Shown here piece by piece: positions 32,278 to 42,695 of a stretch of 64,000 nucleotides of DNA; the stretch's first letter is position 1, and the number at the start of each line of letters is the position of its first letter. The notes under the pieces were generated by a model that saw only the letters and a program-made list of their open reading frames with translations, had not been told where the DNA came from and made no database searches. Position numbers and translations under genes: made by a program. Origin of the DNA: Promicromonospora iranensis (lineage in GTDB: Bacteria > Actinomycetota > Actinomycetes > Actinomycetales > Cellulomonadaceae); contig NZ_JAJQMN010000004.1 of NCBI RefSeq assembly GCF_028994775.1, positions 62,001 to 126,000 of the forward strand, written 5' to 3'.

Positions 32278-32304
32278 GGTGCACTGCGTCTCAGGTGCAC
32301 TGCG
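32278..32304. promoter_or_regulatory. Direct repeats GGTGCACTGCG between divergent TetR and EamA genes
   Basis: Two identical 11-bp copies (32278-32288 and 32294-32304) lie 16 bp apart, each containing the palindrome GTGCAC. The position in the divergent gap suggests an operator for the TetR protein. Confidence 0.5.
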
Positions 32305-32336
32305 AGTATACCGACCTGTGTGGTTACCTCACAGAC

Positions 32337-33281
32337 ATGCGCACGAACCTTCTCCGCAACCTCGCCCCCGCACTCCTCGTGGTGATGTGGAGCTCGGGCT
32401 TCGTCGGCGCCACCTTCGCGGCGCCGGTCGCCCCGGCCGTCACCACACTCCTGTGGCGCTATGTCGTCGCTGCGCCGCTGATGCTCCTGATCGTGCTGGC
32501 GCTCCGCCGCCGCTACGGACCGCGCTACCTGCGGCGCGAGGCGGTCCTCGGCGCCCTCGGCCAGGCCGGCTACCTCTACGGCGTGTTCCGCGCGGTCGAG
32601 GCGGGCCTGCCGGCCGGGACCGCCGCCCTGCTGGCCTCGCTGCAGCCCGCCCTGGTCGCCGTCGTCCTGTCCGGGTTCGGGCAGCGAGGCGGACGCCGCC
32701 AAGCGGTGGGCCTGGCCGTCGGGTTCGCGGGGGTGGCACTCGCCGTCGGTCCCGACGCCGTCGCCGGGACGGGCACCGAGGGGGCGCTCTGGGCGCTGGC
32801 GGGCATGCTCTCGCTCTCGGCGGCCGCCGTGCTCGGCGACCTGTGGCCGGCACCCGACGAGGAGCACGACGTGCTGGACTCCCTGACGGTACAGGGCGTG
32901 GTCGCGCTGGCGTTCTTCACGGTGGTGGCGTTCGCGGGCGGGCAGGCTGCGCCACCGGCCGACCGGTCGTTCTGGCTGGCGGTCGCGTGGCTGGTGGGGC
33001 TGGCGTTCCTGGGTGGCTACGGCATGTACCTGTACGTGCAGCGCACGCGGGGCCCGGTGGCGGTGAGCACGTGGCTGTACCTGACCCCGGCGGTCTCCGC
33101 GGCATGGGCCTGGGCGATGTTCGGAGAACAGCTGCCTCTGCTCACCGTGGCCGGGTTCGCGATCAGCCTGGCGGGAGTGCTCGTCGTCCGGCCGGCGCCT
33201 GCACGCCCCCGCACCGGTCGCCCCCGCACCGGTCGCCCCCGGCCCGGTCGACGCCACCCGTTGGCGCCCACCCGCTCTTGA
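32337..33281 (+). CDS. EamA/DMT-family transporter
   Basis: A 314-residue drug/metabolite transporter with about ten membrane helices arranged as two EamA repeats (first about residues 8-140, with WSSGFVGATFAAPVAPAVTT; second about 148-285, with FGEQLPLLTVAGFAISLAGV at its end). The ATG at 32337 gives the normal family N-terminus MRTNLLRNLAPALLVVMWSS. The Arg/Pro-rich tail (PRTGRPRTGRPRPGRR) comes from three tandem 15-bp units at 33204-33248 and is probably not functional. Substrate unknown; regulation by the divergent TetR is likely. Confidence 0.87.
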   Translation: MRTNLLRNLAPALLVVMWSSGFVGATFAAPVAPAVTTLLWRYVVAAPLMLLIVLALRRRYGPRYLRREAVLGALGQAGYLYGVFRAVEAGLPAGTAALLASLQPALVAVVLSGFGQRGGRRQAVGLAVGFAGVALAVGPDAVAGTGTEGALWALAGMLSLSAAAVLGDLWPAPDEEHDVLDSLTVQGVVALAFFTVVAFAGGQAAPPADRSFWLAVAWLVGLAFLGGYGMYLYVQRTRGPVAVSTWLYLTPAVSAAWAWAMFGEQLPLLTVAGFAISLAGVLVVRPAPARPRTGRPRTGRPRPGRRHPLAPTRS

Positions 33282-33289
33282 CACCGCCC

Positions 33290-33319
33290 TTGACAGATTG
33301 GTAACCCGCGGGTTACCAA
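33290..33319 (+). promoter_or_regulatory. Promoter and perfect 22-bp operator of the ArsR gene
   Basis: TTGACA (33290-33295) is a consensus -35. A perfect 22-bp palindrome (33298-33319, half-site TTGGTAACCCG) covers the spacer and -10 region. It ends 7 bp before the ATG of the ArsR gene, which suggests a leaderless or very short-leader transcript that the ArsR protein shuts off. Confidence 0.75.
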
Positions 33320-33326
33320 TTGACTC

Positions 33327-33689
33327 ATGGATGCCTTCGCCGCCCTCGCCGACCCGGTACGCCGCGAGCTGCTCCGGCACCTCGCGTCCGGTCCGGCGAG
33401 GGTGGTCGACATGGCATCCGCCCACCCCATCAGCCGTCCCGCCATCAGCAAGCACCTGCGCGCCCTGGGCTCGGCGGGACTCGTCGTCGCTGACGACGTC
33501 GGCCGGGAGCGGCACTACCGGCTCGACCGGGCGGGCCTCGCCCCGGTGTCCGCGCTCCTCGCCGAGCTCGCGCCCGCGCCGCCGTTCTCCGAGCGGGCGC
33601 TCGACGGGTTGGACCTGGAGGTCCGGCGCGCGGTCCGGGACCGGCAGGCGGCCACGAGCACACAGGACATCACCGAGGAGACAGCATGA
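33327..33689 (+). CDS. ArsR-family winged-helix regulator
   Basis: 120 residues with the ArsR winged helix across most of the length (FAALADPVRRELLRHLASGP, then ISRPAISKHLRALGSAGLVV and GRERHYRL as the wing). No metal-binding Cys pair is present, as is typical of ArsR proteins paired with SRPBCC genes. The C-terminus is an acidic helix. It overlaps the SRPBCC gene by 4 nt (ATGA), so both are one unit under the palindromic operator. Confidence 0.9.
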   Translation: MDAFAALADPVRRELLRHLASGPARVVDMASAHPISRPAISKHLRALGSAGLVVADDVGRERHYRLDRAGLAPVSALLAELAPAPPFSERALDGLDLEVRRAVRDRQAATSTQDITEETA

Positions 33690-34201
33690 GCACCGAACTG
33701 ACAGCGACCGGCCACAAGGAAGAGCGCGCGGACGGCACCTACGTGGTCCTCACCCGCACGTTCCGCGCCCCGATCGAGGACGTGTGGGCGGCGATCACCG
33801 AGCCGGACCGACTGGCCCGCTGGATCGGCCGCTGGATCGGTGACCCCGCGCAGGGCAGCGTGCGGTTCGAGATGCTCTTCGAGGGTGAGGACGTGGAGTC
33901 CGAGGAGTACGAGATCAACGTGTGCGACGCACCGAACCGCCTCGAGCTCACGTCCCACATGGCCTACGACGAGCACACACCCGCGACCTGGCACCTGAAG
34001 CTCGACCTGGCCGAGGCGGACGGCGTCACCACGCTCACCTTCGCCCAGTCAATGGACGACCCTGCCATGGCCGAGAACGTCGGACCCGGCTGGGAGTACT
34101 ACCTGGACCGCCTGGTGGCCGCCGAGACGGGCGGCGACCCGGCCACCGTCGACTTCGGCGACTACTACCCGGCGCTGTCCGGGTACTACCGCACGCTATA
34201 G
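33686..34201 (+). CDS. SRPBCC (AHSA1-type) domain protein
   Basis: 171 residues with one START-like/AHSA1 fold: FRAPIEDVWAAITEPDRLAR at the start, beta-strands up to THMAYDE-like SHMAYDEHTP, and the C-terminal helix GPGWEYYLDRLVAAETGGDP. Such proteins bind hydrophobic ligands and are commonly co-transcribed with ArsR repressors that sense the same compound. The 4-nt overlap with the ArsR gene supports joint function. No catalytic residues can be named. Confidence 0.87.
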   Translation: MSTELTATGHKEERADGTYVVLTRTFRAPIEDVWAAITEPDRLARWIGRWIGDPAQGSVRFEMLFEGEDVESEEYEINVCDAPNRLELTSHMAYDEHTPATWHLKLDLAEADGVTTLTFAQSMDDPAMAENVGPGWEYYLDRLVAAETGGDPATVDFGDYYPALSGYYRTL

Positions 34202-34260
34202 GCCCGGTCGGCGACCCTGGCCCGGGCACCTCCCCTGTGGACGCCACGGCGCCCCGTCCG

Positions 34261-34573
34261 TCACCAGGCGTAGCCCCAGCGCGCCACGTGGTGCCAGACC
34301 TTCTTCAGGTCCTGTGGGTCGTGCTCACCGGTGAGCACGGCCTCCCCGAGCACCCGCGCGTCCAGCCACCCGTCCTCCGTGTGCCCGACGGCGACCGCGC
34401 GCGCCACCTCCACGATCCCCGGCCCGCGGAACTCCGGCCGTGTCGCCAGCTCGTCCACGTGCAGCCGGAACCCGTGGTGCCACTCGACGGCCACAGGTGG
34501 GCTCGACGAGGGTCTCGCTCCCGTCGGCGACCAGCCGGTCGGGGTGGAAGTTGATGGTGACCAGCCAGCTCAT
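34261..34573 (-). pseudogene. Small gene of unknown function split by a frameshift
   Basis: The start segment (MSWLVTINFHPDRLVADGSE, from 34573) is in one frame. The rest (EWHHGFRLHVDELATRPEFR to the end KKVWHHVARWGYAW, stop at 34261) is in another, with the change near 34495-34510. Together they give a coherent ~105-residue protein with no break in composition. It is either a recent pseudogene, a sequencing error or a programmed shift. I do not recognise the family. Confidence 0.55.
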
Positions 34574-34661
34574 GACCGGAGGCCGACCCGTGGGCCCTCC
34601 ACGGCAGACACCCAGGTCACCGGAGTGACCTGGGCGTCTGCCATGCGGGACGTGCTTCGGG

Positions 34662-35678
34662 TCAGCCCTGGACCTCGAGCATGCGGCGCCGCGCGCGGAT
34701 CATCGCCGCGCCGGCCGCCGTGAGCGCGAGACCAGCGGCAGCCGCGCCGACGACCTGGCCACCGGTCTGCGCCAGCGCGCCGGGCGCCTGCGCCTCACCG
34801 GCGGACTGGATCGGTGCGGTGGAGTCGACGCCGGCACCCGAACCGTCGCCCGGGTAGGCGATCGGGACCGTGCCGCCGTCGCCGGAGCCGTCACCCGAAC
34901 CGCCGTCACCCCAGCCGCCGTCGGAACCGCCGTCGTCACCCGAGCCACCGTCGCCGGGGCCACCGTCGCCCGGTCCACCGTCACCGGGGTCGCCGGGGTT
35001 GCTGGTGTAGGCCGGGCTCTCCAGCAGGTCGTCCACCACGCCGTCCGGGCCGGCGACCGCGCCGATCGTGCCCGGCACATCGCCGCTGCCGACGTTCTCA
35101 CCGATGGAGCCGATGTCCTCGATGATCTCGGAGGGCAGGTTGTCGAGCACACCCTGCTCGGGCGCGTCGGCGCCCAGGACGTCGTCCACGGCACCGTTCT
35201 CGCCGGCCACCGCGTTGACAGCGCCCGACACGCCGTTCAGCACGTCCTCGACGGGACCGCCGGAGTTGGCCGAGGCCGGGGCCGCCTTCGTGGCCACGAC
35301 CTGCTCGGCCGGGGCCTTGCCGGTCGACGCCGCGGCGCCGCCCGTCACACCCTTCACCACGTCGTCGACGGCACCGTCCTTGCCGGCCACCGAGTCGACG
35401 ACGCCCGTGACGCCCTTCACGGTGTCGTCGACGGCGCCGTCCTCCTTGGTGACCTGACCGACGGTCTCGGTCACCTGCTTCAGCGTGCTGTCGACCGCGC
35501 CGCCCTTGCCGGCGACCGCGTCGACGGTGCCCGTGAGAAGGCCGCCGAGCCCACCCGTGGACTGCTCGGCGTTCGACGCGCCCGCGTCGGCCGCCGTCGC
35601 GGATGTCGCACCCGCGATGATCAGGCCACCCGCGACGAGCGCGGACGGGAGCGCGCGGCTCACGAACTTCCTCTTCAT
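34662..35678 (-). CDS. Sortase-anchored (LAXTG) repeat surface protein
   Basis: A 338-residue exported protein. The signal peptide (about residues 1-29, ending ATSATAA) is followed by repeated ~22-residue units with the core VAGKxGAVDDxVKGVTG (about 50-120, with drifting copies to ~215), a Gly/Asp-rich spacer (PGDGGPGDGGPGDGG type, ~225-275), the sorting motif LAQTGG, a hydrophobic helix and the basic tail RARRR. LAXTG is the class E sortase type of Actinobacteria. The ATG follows AGGGGG. It is divergent from the PknB-type kinase. No sortase gene is in the window. Confidence 0.8.
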   Translation of the reverse strand: MKRKFVSRALPSALVAGGLIIAGATSATAADAGASNAEQSTGGLGGLLTGTVDAVAGKGGAVDSTLKQVTETVGQVTKEDGAVDDTVKGVTGVVDSVAGKDGAVDDVVKGVTGGAAASTGKAPAEQVVATKAAPASANSGGPVEDVLNGVSGAVNAVAGENGAVDDVLGADAPEQGVLDNLPSEIIEDIGSIGENVGSGDVPGTIGAVAGPDGVVDDLLESPAYTSNPGDPGDGGPGDGGPGDGGSGDDGGSDGGWGDGGSGDGSGDGGTVPIAYPGDGSGAGVDSTAPIQSAGEAQAPGALAQTGGQVVGAAAAGLALTAAGAAMIRARRRMLEVQG

Positions 35679-35800
35679 GTGTCCCCCTGGAACTGGTAAC
35701 TCTGGTCTGATAAGTCTGGGTATTGGCGCTCTGTGAACAGACGCGCAATCACCCTACTGATATGTCGGGTGAATTCAAGGACATCGGGTATGTTTCCCCC

Positions 35801-37399
35801 ATGATCGTGCCAGGCTCAGGGGCAGCCCCGCAGATCCACCCGCTTGAGGCGTCCGACCCGCAGGAGCTGGGTGGTTATCAGCTTCTCGGAAGAATCGGCG
35901 CGGGCGGCATGGGAGTGGTGTACCTCGCAGAAACCCGCACCGGACGGAAGCTGGCCCTCAAGGCCATCCTGAAGGAGTTCGTCCAGGACCCGGAGTTCCG
36001 CACCCGGTTCCGCCGAGAGGCCGCCGCAGCCATGAAGGTCCGCGGCAGATATCTCGCCACCCTGATCGACGCCGACCCGGACGGCGCCCAGCCGTGGCTG
36101 GCCGTCGAGTACGTCGAGGGGCCGGCTCTCACCGCCGTCGTGCAGTCCCGGGGCCCGCTGCCGGAGCCGGACGTGCGCCGCGTGCTGGCCGGCGTGGCGG
36201 AGGCGCTGCGGGCCGTGCACCAGGTCGGCATCGTGCACCGCGACCTCAAGCCGTCCAACATCCTGATCGGCCAGGACGGGCCGTTCGTCATCGACTTCGG
36301 CATCGCGCAGGCCTCCGACTCGACGTCGCTGACCCGCACCGGGCTCAAGGTCGGCACGCCGTCCTTCATGGCGCCGGAGCAGATCCGCGGCAGCGTCGCG
36401 ACACCCGCCGCCGACATCTGGGCCCTGGGCGCCGTGGCGCTCTACGCGGCGACCGGCCAGCGCGCGTTCGGCGAGGGCGACACCACCGTCGTCTACTACC
36501 GCGTGGTCCACGAGGAGCCGGACCTCAGTGCCTGCCCCGCGTGGCTGCTCCCGCTCGTCAGGGCCTGCCTCGACAAGGACCCCGAGGCGCGGCCGGACCT
36601 GCAGGAGGTGCTCGACTTCCTGAACGAGGTCCCGGCGGGTCTCCGGACCGCGACCACCAGGATCACACCGGGGCCCGCCGCCGGCGCCCTGGACGACGAC
36701 CAGACCGCACTGCGGGACGACGACGCCACCGTGCTCAAGGTGGAGCGCGCCGCGTCCCCGGCCGAGCCGGAGGCCGAGCCCGCCGCGGAGCCGGCGAAGC
36801 GCCGGAGCGCCCTGTCCCGGCCGATCACCTGGATCGTCGCCGCCGCGAGCGTGCTGGTCATCGGTGCGGTCATCACCGCGGTCACGCTCGGTATGCCGTC
36901 CGGCAGCCCCGATGCCGGCGCCGACACCTCGGCGTCACCGTCCGGGGAACCGTCCGCGGAACCGTCGGCGGCGGCCATCGACGAGTGCCTCGTGGGCGAG
37001 TGGCGCCTGGACAGCATGACCACCCAGATGCGCATCAACGCGCTCGACGAGACGGTCGAGGCCACCGGCTTCGACGGTCGCGTGACGGAGTTCCTCGCGG
37101 ACGGGACCCAGCTCGTCCACTACGACGATGCCCAGCCGGCCCGCGCGGAGACCTCGATCGGGGAGCTCACGGAGACCTGGACCGGAACCGCGCGGTACAT
37201 CGTCTCGACCGAGGAGGAAGGCACCCTCACGACGTCCGGATCGGATTTCCGGGACGTGCAGGTCACCATCGCGCTCGCCGGGGAGAGCGCTGAGCGTCAG
37301 CCCAACGCTCCGACCCAGCAGCTGACGTACACCTGCGACGAGACGACCTACACGGAGCAGGGCGACGGTTTCGAGGCGAGCTACACCAAGGTCAGCTGA
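35801..37399 (+). CDS. PknB-type membrane Ser/Thr protein kinase
   Basis: 532 residues from ATG 35801 (an in-frame ATG at 35762 would add 13; neither has a clear ribosome-binding site). Kinase domain about 28-285: Gly loop GRIGAGGMGVVYLA, Lys in LALKAILKE, catalytic HRDLKPSNILIG, DFG in VIDFGIAQASD, and SFMAPEQIRG. After an acidic linker comes one membrane helix (ITWIVAAASVLVIGAVITAV) and a ~150-residue extracellular domain of unknown type starting at DECLVGEWRLDSMTTQM. PASTA repeats are absent, so the sensed signal differs from classic PknB. TATGTT at 35788-35793 could be a -10 for a leaderless message. Confidence 0.88.
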   Translation: MIVPGSGAAPQIHPLEASDPQELGGYQLLGRIGAGGMGVVYLAETRTGRKLALKAILKEFVQDPEFRTRFRREAAAAMKVRGRYLATLIDADPDGAQPWLAVEYVEGPALTAVVQSRGPLPEPDVRRVLAGVAEALRAVHQVGIVHRDLKPSNILIGQDGPFVIDFGIAQASDSTSLTRTGLKVGTPSFMAPEQIRGSVATPAADIWALGAVALYAATGQRAFGEGDTTVVYYRVVHEEPDLSACPAWLLPLVRACLDKDPEARPDLQEVLDFLNEVPAGLRTATTRITPGPAAGALDDDQTALRDDDATVLKVERAASPAEPEAEPAAEPAKRRSALSRPITWIVAAASVLVIGAVITAVTLGMPSGSPDAGADTSASPSGEPSAEPSAAAIDECLVGEWRLDSMTTQMRINALDETVEATGFDGRVTEFLADGTQLVHYDDAQPARAETSIGELTETWTGTARYIVSTEEEGTLTTSGSDFRDVQVTIALAGESAERQPNAPTQQLTYTCDETTYTEQGDGFEASYTKVS

Positions 37400-37427
37400 T
37401 CACGAGCCCGCGCTGATCAGGTTCGCC

Positions 37428-37474
37428 CGCGGGTCGAGCTCGTCGAGGGCTGGTCCCGACGAGCTCGACCCGCG
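37428..37474. terminator. 18-bp hairpin between convergent kinase and leuA genes
   Basis: Arms CGCGGGTCGAGCTCGTCG (37428-37445) and its exact reverse complement (37457-37474) leave an 11-nt loop. It fills the gap between convergent stops and contains the dispersed GGTCGAGCTcGTCGA core, so it probably serves as a two-way terminator. Confidence 0.7.
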
Positions 37475-37491
37475 AGGGCTGGCTCGGCCCG

Positions 37492-39441
<1,950 letters not shown>

Positions 39442-39504
39442 TCACTGTACCGCGACGGTCGCTCTTGTCGAGCCGCGTCTCGATACCCGGCGACCGACGC
39501 GAAG

Positions 39505-39552
39505 ACCGCTGGCCGAGCGCGTCGAGGAGTCTCGACGGGCTCGGCCAGCGGT
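39505..39552. terminator. 22-bp near-perfect hairpin after the DUF/LRV membrane protein gene
   Basis: Arms 39505-39526 and 39531-39552 pair at 21 of 22 positions with a 4-nt loop (GAGT). It lies just past the stop (39573) of the minus-strand membrane protein and upstream of the leuA promoter. It contains the dispersed CTCGACGGGCTCGGCC-type core. Confidence 0.65.
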
Positions 39553-39572
39553 CGGTTCGACAGCGTGTCCGG

Positions 39573-41693
39573 TCAGCGGCGGCTGCGCAGCGCCGCGTCG
39601 ACCTGCGGGTCGCCGAGGGCGCCCAGCCAGTCCAGCAGTGCGGGATAGGTCGACGGGTTGGCGGCGACCTGCGGACGCAGGTGCGGTGCCTCCTGCACGA
39701 TCTTCGCGAGGTCCGCGAGCGGGGTGGCCGGGTCGAGCGCCACCGCGGGGGTCCACCTGCTGCCCACGGGCGGCATCACAGCGGTGTGGCCCGACTCGGA
39801 GCCGTGGTCCGACGACGCGGCAGCGGCGTCGGCCTGGACGGCCTGCTGACCGGTCACCGGCTGGATGCGCGCCGTCTGCTGGCCGGAGGCCACCCGCTGG
39901 ACGTGAGCCGCCGGCTGAGGCGACACGGGCTGGGGCGAGACAGGCTGGGGCGAGACGGGCTGGGCGGACGCCACCGGCGTCGCGCCCGAACGCACCGGGG
40001 GCATCGTGGCCGTCTCGGTCGTGGAGCCGGCGGGCGGGCCCGCCGCCGGCATGTCCTCGACGGTACGCATCGAGCTGAGCGGGACCTCGCCCGACTCCGG
40101 CTCGACGGCCTGCACGGGAACCACCCCGCGCTGGGCCGCGGCAGCGCCCGCGACGGTGCGCACGGCACCCGTCGAGCTGACCCGGCGGGGCTCGGCGGGC
40201 CGGCGCAGCTCGGGCGCGGAACGCACGGGCTGCTCGGGGAGCGCGGCCGGCGGGGCCTTGTCGCCCTTGGGCCGCGGCGGGGCCCACAGGTAGGCCTGGC
40301 TGCGGTCGACGTCGGTGTCGCCACCGATGCCGACGGTCTGGAAGTGCTCGCGCACGGCCTTGGGGACCATCAGCGCGGACGCCGCGACCACCGGCAGGCC
40401 CAGGGCCATCAGGAGGTCGCCGAGGTTCACGCCGAGGCTCGCGCCGGACGTCGCGATGACCACGACGATCCCGAGCACGCCCGCGATGCACGCGGCGCCG
40501 ACCGCGGGCACGTGCCCCGTGCCGGGGTCACGCTTCAGGGAGCGGCGAGCGAACCAGGCGATACCCGCGACGACGACGCCGAGCACGAGGCGCACGACCA
40601 GCGTCACGCCGGCGCCGGACCCGATGAAGCCGGGGTCGATGAGCTGCACGAGGGCGGCGAGCGCGCTGCACGCCGCGAGCAGCACGATGACGTCGAACGC
40701 GCGCATGGCGACCCGTACCCACACCCCCGCGGCCCGCTCGGTGCTGACGTCCTCCTCGGCCTGCGGGTCGCGGCGTACCGCGGGCGCGCCGGCGATGGCC
40801 GCCGCGAGCGGCAGCAGCACCAGGCCGAACCGGCTCGGATCCGTGACGCCGGGGCGCATGGACTCCAGGCCGGTCAGCGAGTCACCGGACGTGAAGATGA
40901 AGAGCAGGGCGAGCACGATCCCGGCAGCGACCAGCACGAGCCGCGAGGGGCGGTCGTGCCGCACGGTGCCGCCGACCAGGAGCCATACCAGACCCACGAC
41001 GAGCGCGAGCCACACGGGCGCCAGCAGGCGGTCGCCGAGCGTCGCGTCGGCGGAGAACACCGCGAGCGCCGTGGAGGTGACGGCGCCGGCCACGATCAGC
41101 ACGCCGACGCCGGCGAGCCCGAGGCGCCAGCCGCGCACGACGGCGCCGTCCTCGTCGATGGGGCCGAGCTCGCTGTCGCGCGGGGTGGCGGCGAGTGCCG
41201 CGCCGGCCAGCGCGAGGCCCAGGCCGGTGCCGACGCCCGCACCGCTGCGGACGTCGAAGATGAGGTGCAGCAGCGCGATCACGGCCAGCGGCAGCCCGGC
41301 GAGCAGGCGTGCCCGGCGGGTGGAGTGCACGGTCCACGTCGCGGGCAGCACGCTGAAGCGCGCGAGGTAGGGAAGGCTCAGCGAGGCGAGGGAGAGGGCG
41401 ACGGCCAGGACGACCTCCACCCGTTCCGACCCACGGTCGGCCAGGTTCCACGGCAGGGCGAGCGACACGAGCAGGGCGAGCGCGGCGATGGCGTCCCGCA
41501 CGTAGTCGGCTACCGCGATGTTCGCGAAGGGGCTGACGTCGTCGGAGCTCTCGGGCGTGTGCCCGGACCCGATCTCGGCCGGGATCGTGGCGACGTACTC
41601 GTGGTCGAGACGTTCGGTCGGCGCGCCGTTGGCGTCCTGCGCGCGGTCGGCCGACTCTCTCTCGTCACGCTCGGAAGCGTGCTGGTCCATCAT
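39573..41693 (-). CDS. Large membrane protein with C-terminal variant leucine-rich-repeat domain
   Basis: 706 residues. A ~65-residue polar N-terminus precedes about ten membrane helices (residues ~65-440). A long cytoplasmic tail follows, rich in Pro, Gln and Ala, with three QPVSP units. The last ~50 residues (LADLAKIVQEAPHLRPQVAA, then NPSTYPALLDWLGALGDPQV) match the variant LRV motif common at the ends of actinobacterial membrane and kinase-associated proteins. The ATG at 41693 follows GAGGAGTG. I do not know its function; a cell-envelope or signalling role is a guess. A terminator-like hairpin lies downstream. Confidence 0.75.
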   Translation of the reverse strand: MMDQHASERDERESADRAQDANGAPTERLDHEYVATIPAEIGSGHTPESSDDVSPFANIAVADYVRDAIAALALLVSLALPWNLADRGSERVEVVLAVALSLASLSLPYLARFSVLPATWTVHSTRRARLLAGLPLAVIALLHLIFDVRSGAGVGTGLGLALAGAALAATPRDSELGPIDEDGAVVRGWRLGLAGVGVLIVAGAVTSTALAVFSADATLGDRLLAPVWLALVVGLVWLLVGGTVRHDRPSRLVLVAAGIVLALLFIFTSGDSLTGLESMRPGVTDPSRFGLVLLPLAAAIAGAPAVRRDPQAEEDVSTERAAGVWVRVAMRAFDVIVLLAACSALAALVQLIDPGFIGSGAGVTLVVRLVLGVVVAGIAWFARRSLKRDPGTGHVPAVGAACIAGVLGIVVVIATSGASLGVNLGDLLMALGLPVVAASALMVPKAVREHFQTVGIGGDTDVDRSQAYLWAPPRPKGDKAPPAALPEQPVRSAPELRRPAEPRRVSSTGAVRTVAGAAAAQRGVVPVQAVEPESGEVPLSSMRTVEDMPAAGPPAGSTTETATMPPVRSGATPVASAQPVSPQPVSPQPVSPQPAAHVQRVASGQQTARIQPVTGQQAVQADAAAASSDHGSESGHTAVMPPVGSRWTPAVALDPATPLADLAKIVQEAPHLRPQVAANPSTYPALLDWLGALGDPQVDAALRSRR

Positions 41694-41912
41694 CCGTTCA
41701 CTCCTCGATAACGCCGCTGGTCGAGACTGGGGAAGTGTGGCTGGCGGCGCGGTGTCCCCGACGTTTGTACCCGCTGGGGACGGAGCCTGTCAGGCCGAAC
41801 CACGGCGAGTCCGGTCACACCTGCATTTCTGCGCACGTCCATCACATTCGACGTGGGTAGAACACCACCGTCGGCGGCAGCCGACAGCACGCCGAGGTCA
41901 CAGGAGAACGCA

Positions 41913-42695
41913 GTGGACTTAGCTGCCGCACCGGCACCCCGCACCTGCGACGTCTGGCTCGTTCCGGTCCGACGCCGGGAAGCCTGGACGCGCCTGCTGA
42001 CCGTACCGGATCGTGAGCATCTCGTGGGACTCGACCAGGTGGCCACGGAGGTGCACCTGACGTCACGCGCCGCTCAGCGGCTGATCCTGTCGCGCTACCT
42101 CGGCGTCGCTCCCGACGAGATCACCGTGGACCGGACGTGCGAGCGCTGCGGCGACCCACAGCACGGGCGTCCGCAGGTGCCCGGTGCGTCCCTCGACTAC
42201 TCCGTCTCGCACACGCGGGCCTGGGTGCTGGTCGCCGTGGTCGGTGACGGCCGGGTCGGCGCGGATCTCGACGCGCGCCCGGAGGAGGGCGACCTGGACG
42301 ACCTGGCCGCCGCGGCGCTCACTCCCGCGGAGCGGCGTTCCTGGCGCCGCCTGCCGGCCCGGGACCGCGCCGACGCGCTGCTGGCGTACTGGACGCGCAA
42401 GGAGGCGACGACCAAGCTGACCGGGCACGGCCTGACGATCCCGCTGCGCGACCTCGACGTCACCGGGCCGCGGCCGACGCTCCTGACCCAGGACCCCTCG
42501 GTCCGGCTCCCCTACCCCCGGCCCTACCTGACGCACGTGCCGGCGCCGGCGAACCACAGCGCGGCGCTGGCGACGACCACGCACGTGGACCAGGTGCGGC
42601 ACCTCGTCCTTCCGGACGCGGTGCCCGACGTCGTCCTCCCGCTCCCGGGCGCACGCGGTGCGTTGGAGCTGTCCGGTCAGATCCCGAGCTGGTAG
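41913..42695 (+). CDS. 4'-Phosphopantetheinyl transferase (Sfp type)
   Basis: Transfers phosphopantetheine from CoA to carrier proteins. 260 residues. Family motifs are LDYSVSHTRAWVLVAVVGDG, then GRVGADLDARPEE (magnesium Asp) and LAYWTRKEATTKLTGHGLTI. The GTG at 41913 is preceded by AGGAG and gives the usual N-terminus; the open frame upstream is not conserved-looking. No polyketide or peptide synthetase is nearby, so the carrier partner lies elsewhere. Its last 19 bp overlap the 3' end of the convergent hydrolase gene. Confidence 0.9.
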   Translation: MDLAAAPAPRTCDVWLVPVRRREAWTRLLTVPDREHLVGLDQVATEVHLTSRAAQRLILSRYLGVAPDEITVDRTCERCGDPQHGRPQVPGASLDYSVSHTRAWVLVAVVGDGRVGADLDARPEEGDLDDLAAAALTPAERRSWRRLPARDRADALLAYWTRKEATTKLTGHGLTIPLRDLDVTGPRPTLLTQDPSVRLPYPRPYLTHVPAPANHSAALATTTHVDQVRHLVLPDAVPDVVLPLPGARGALELSGQIPSW

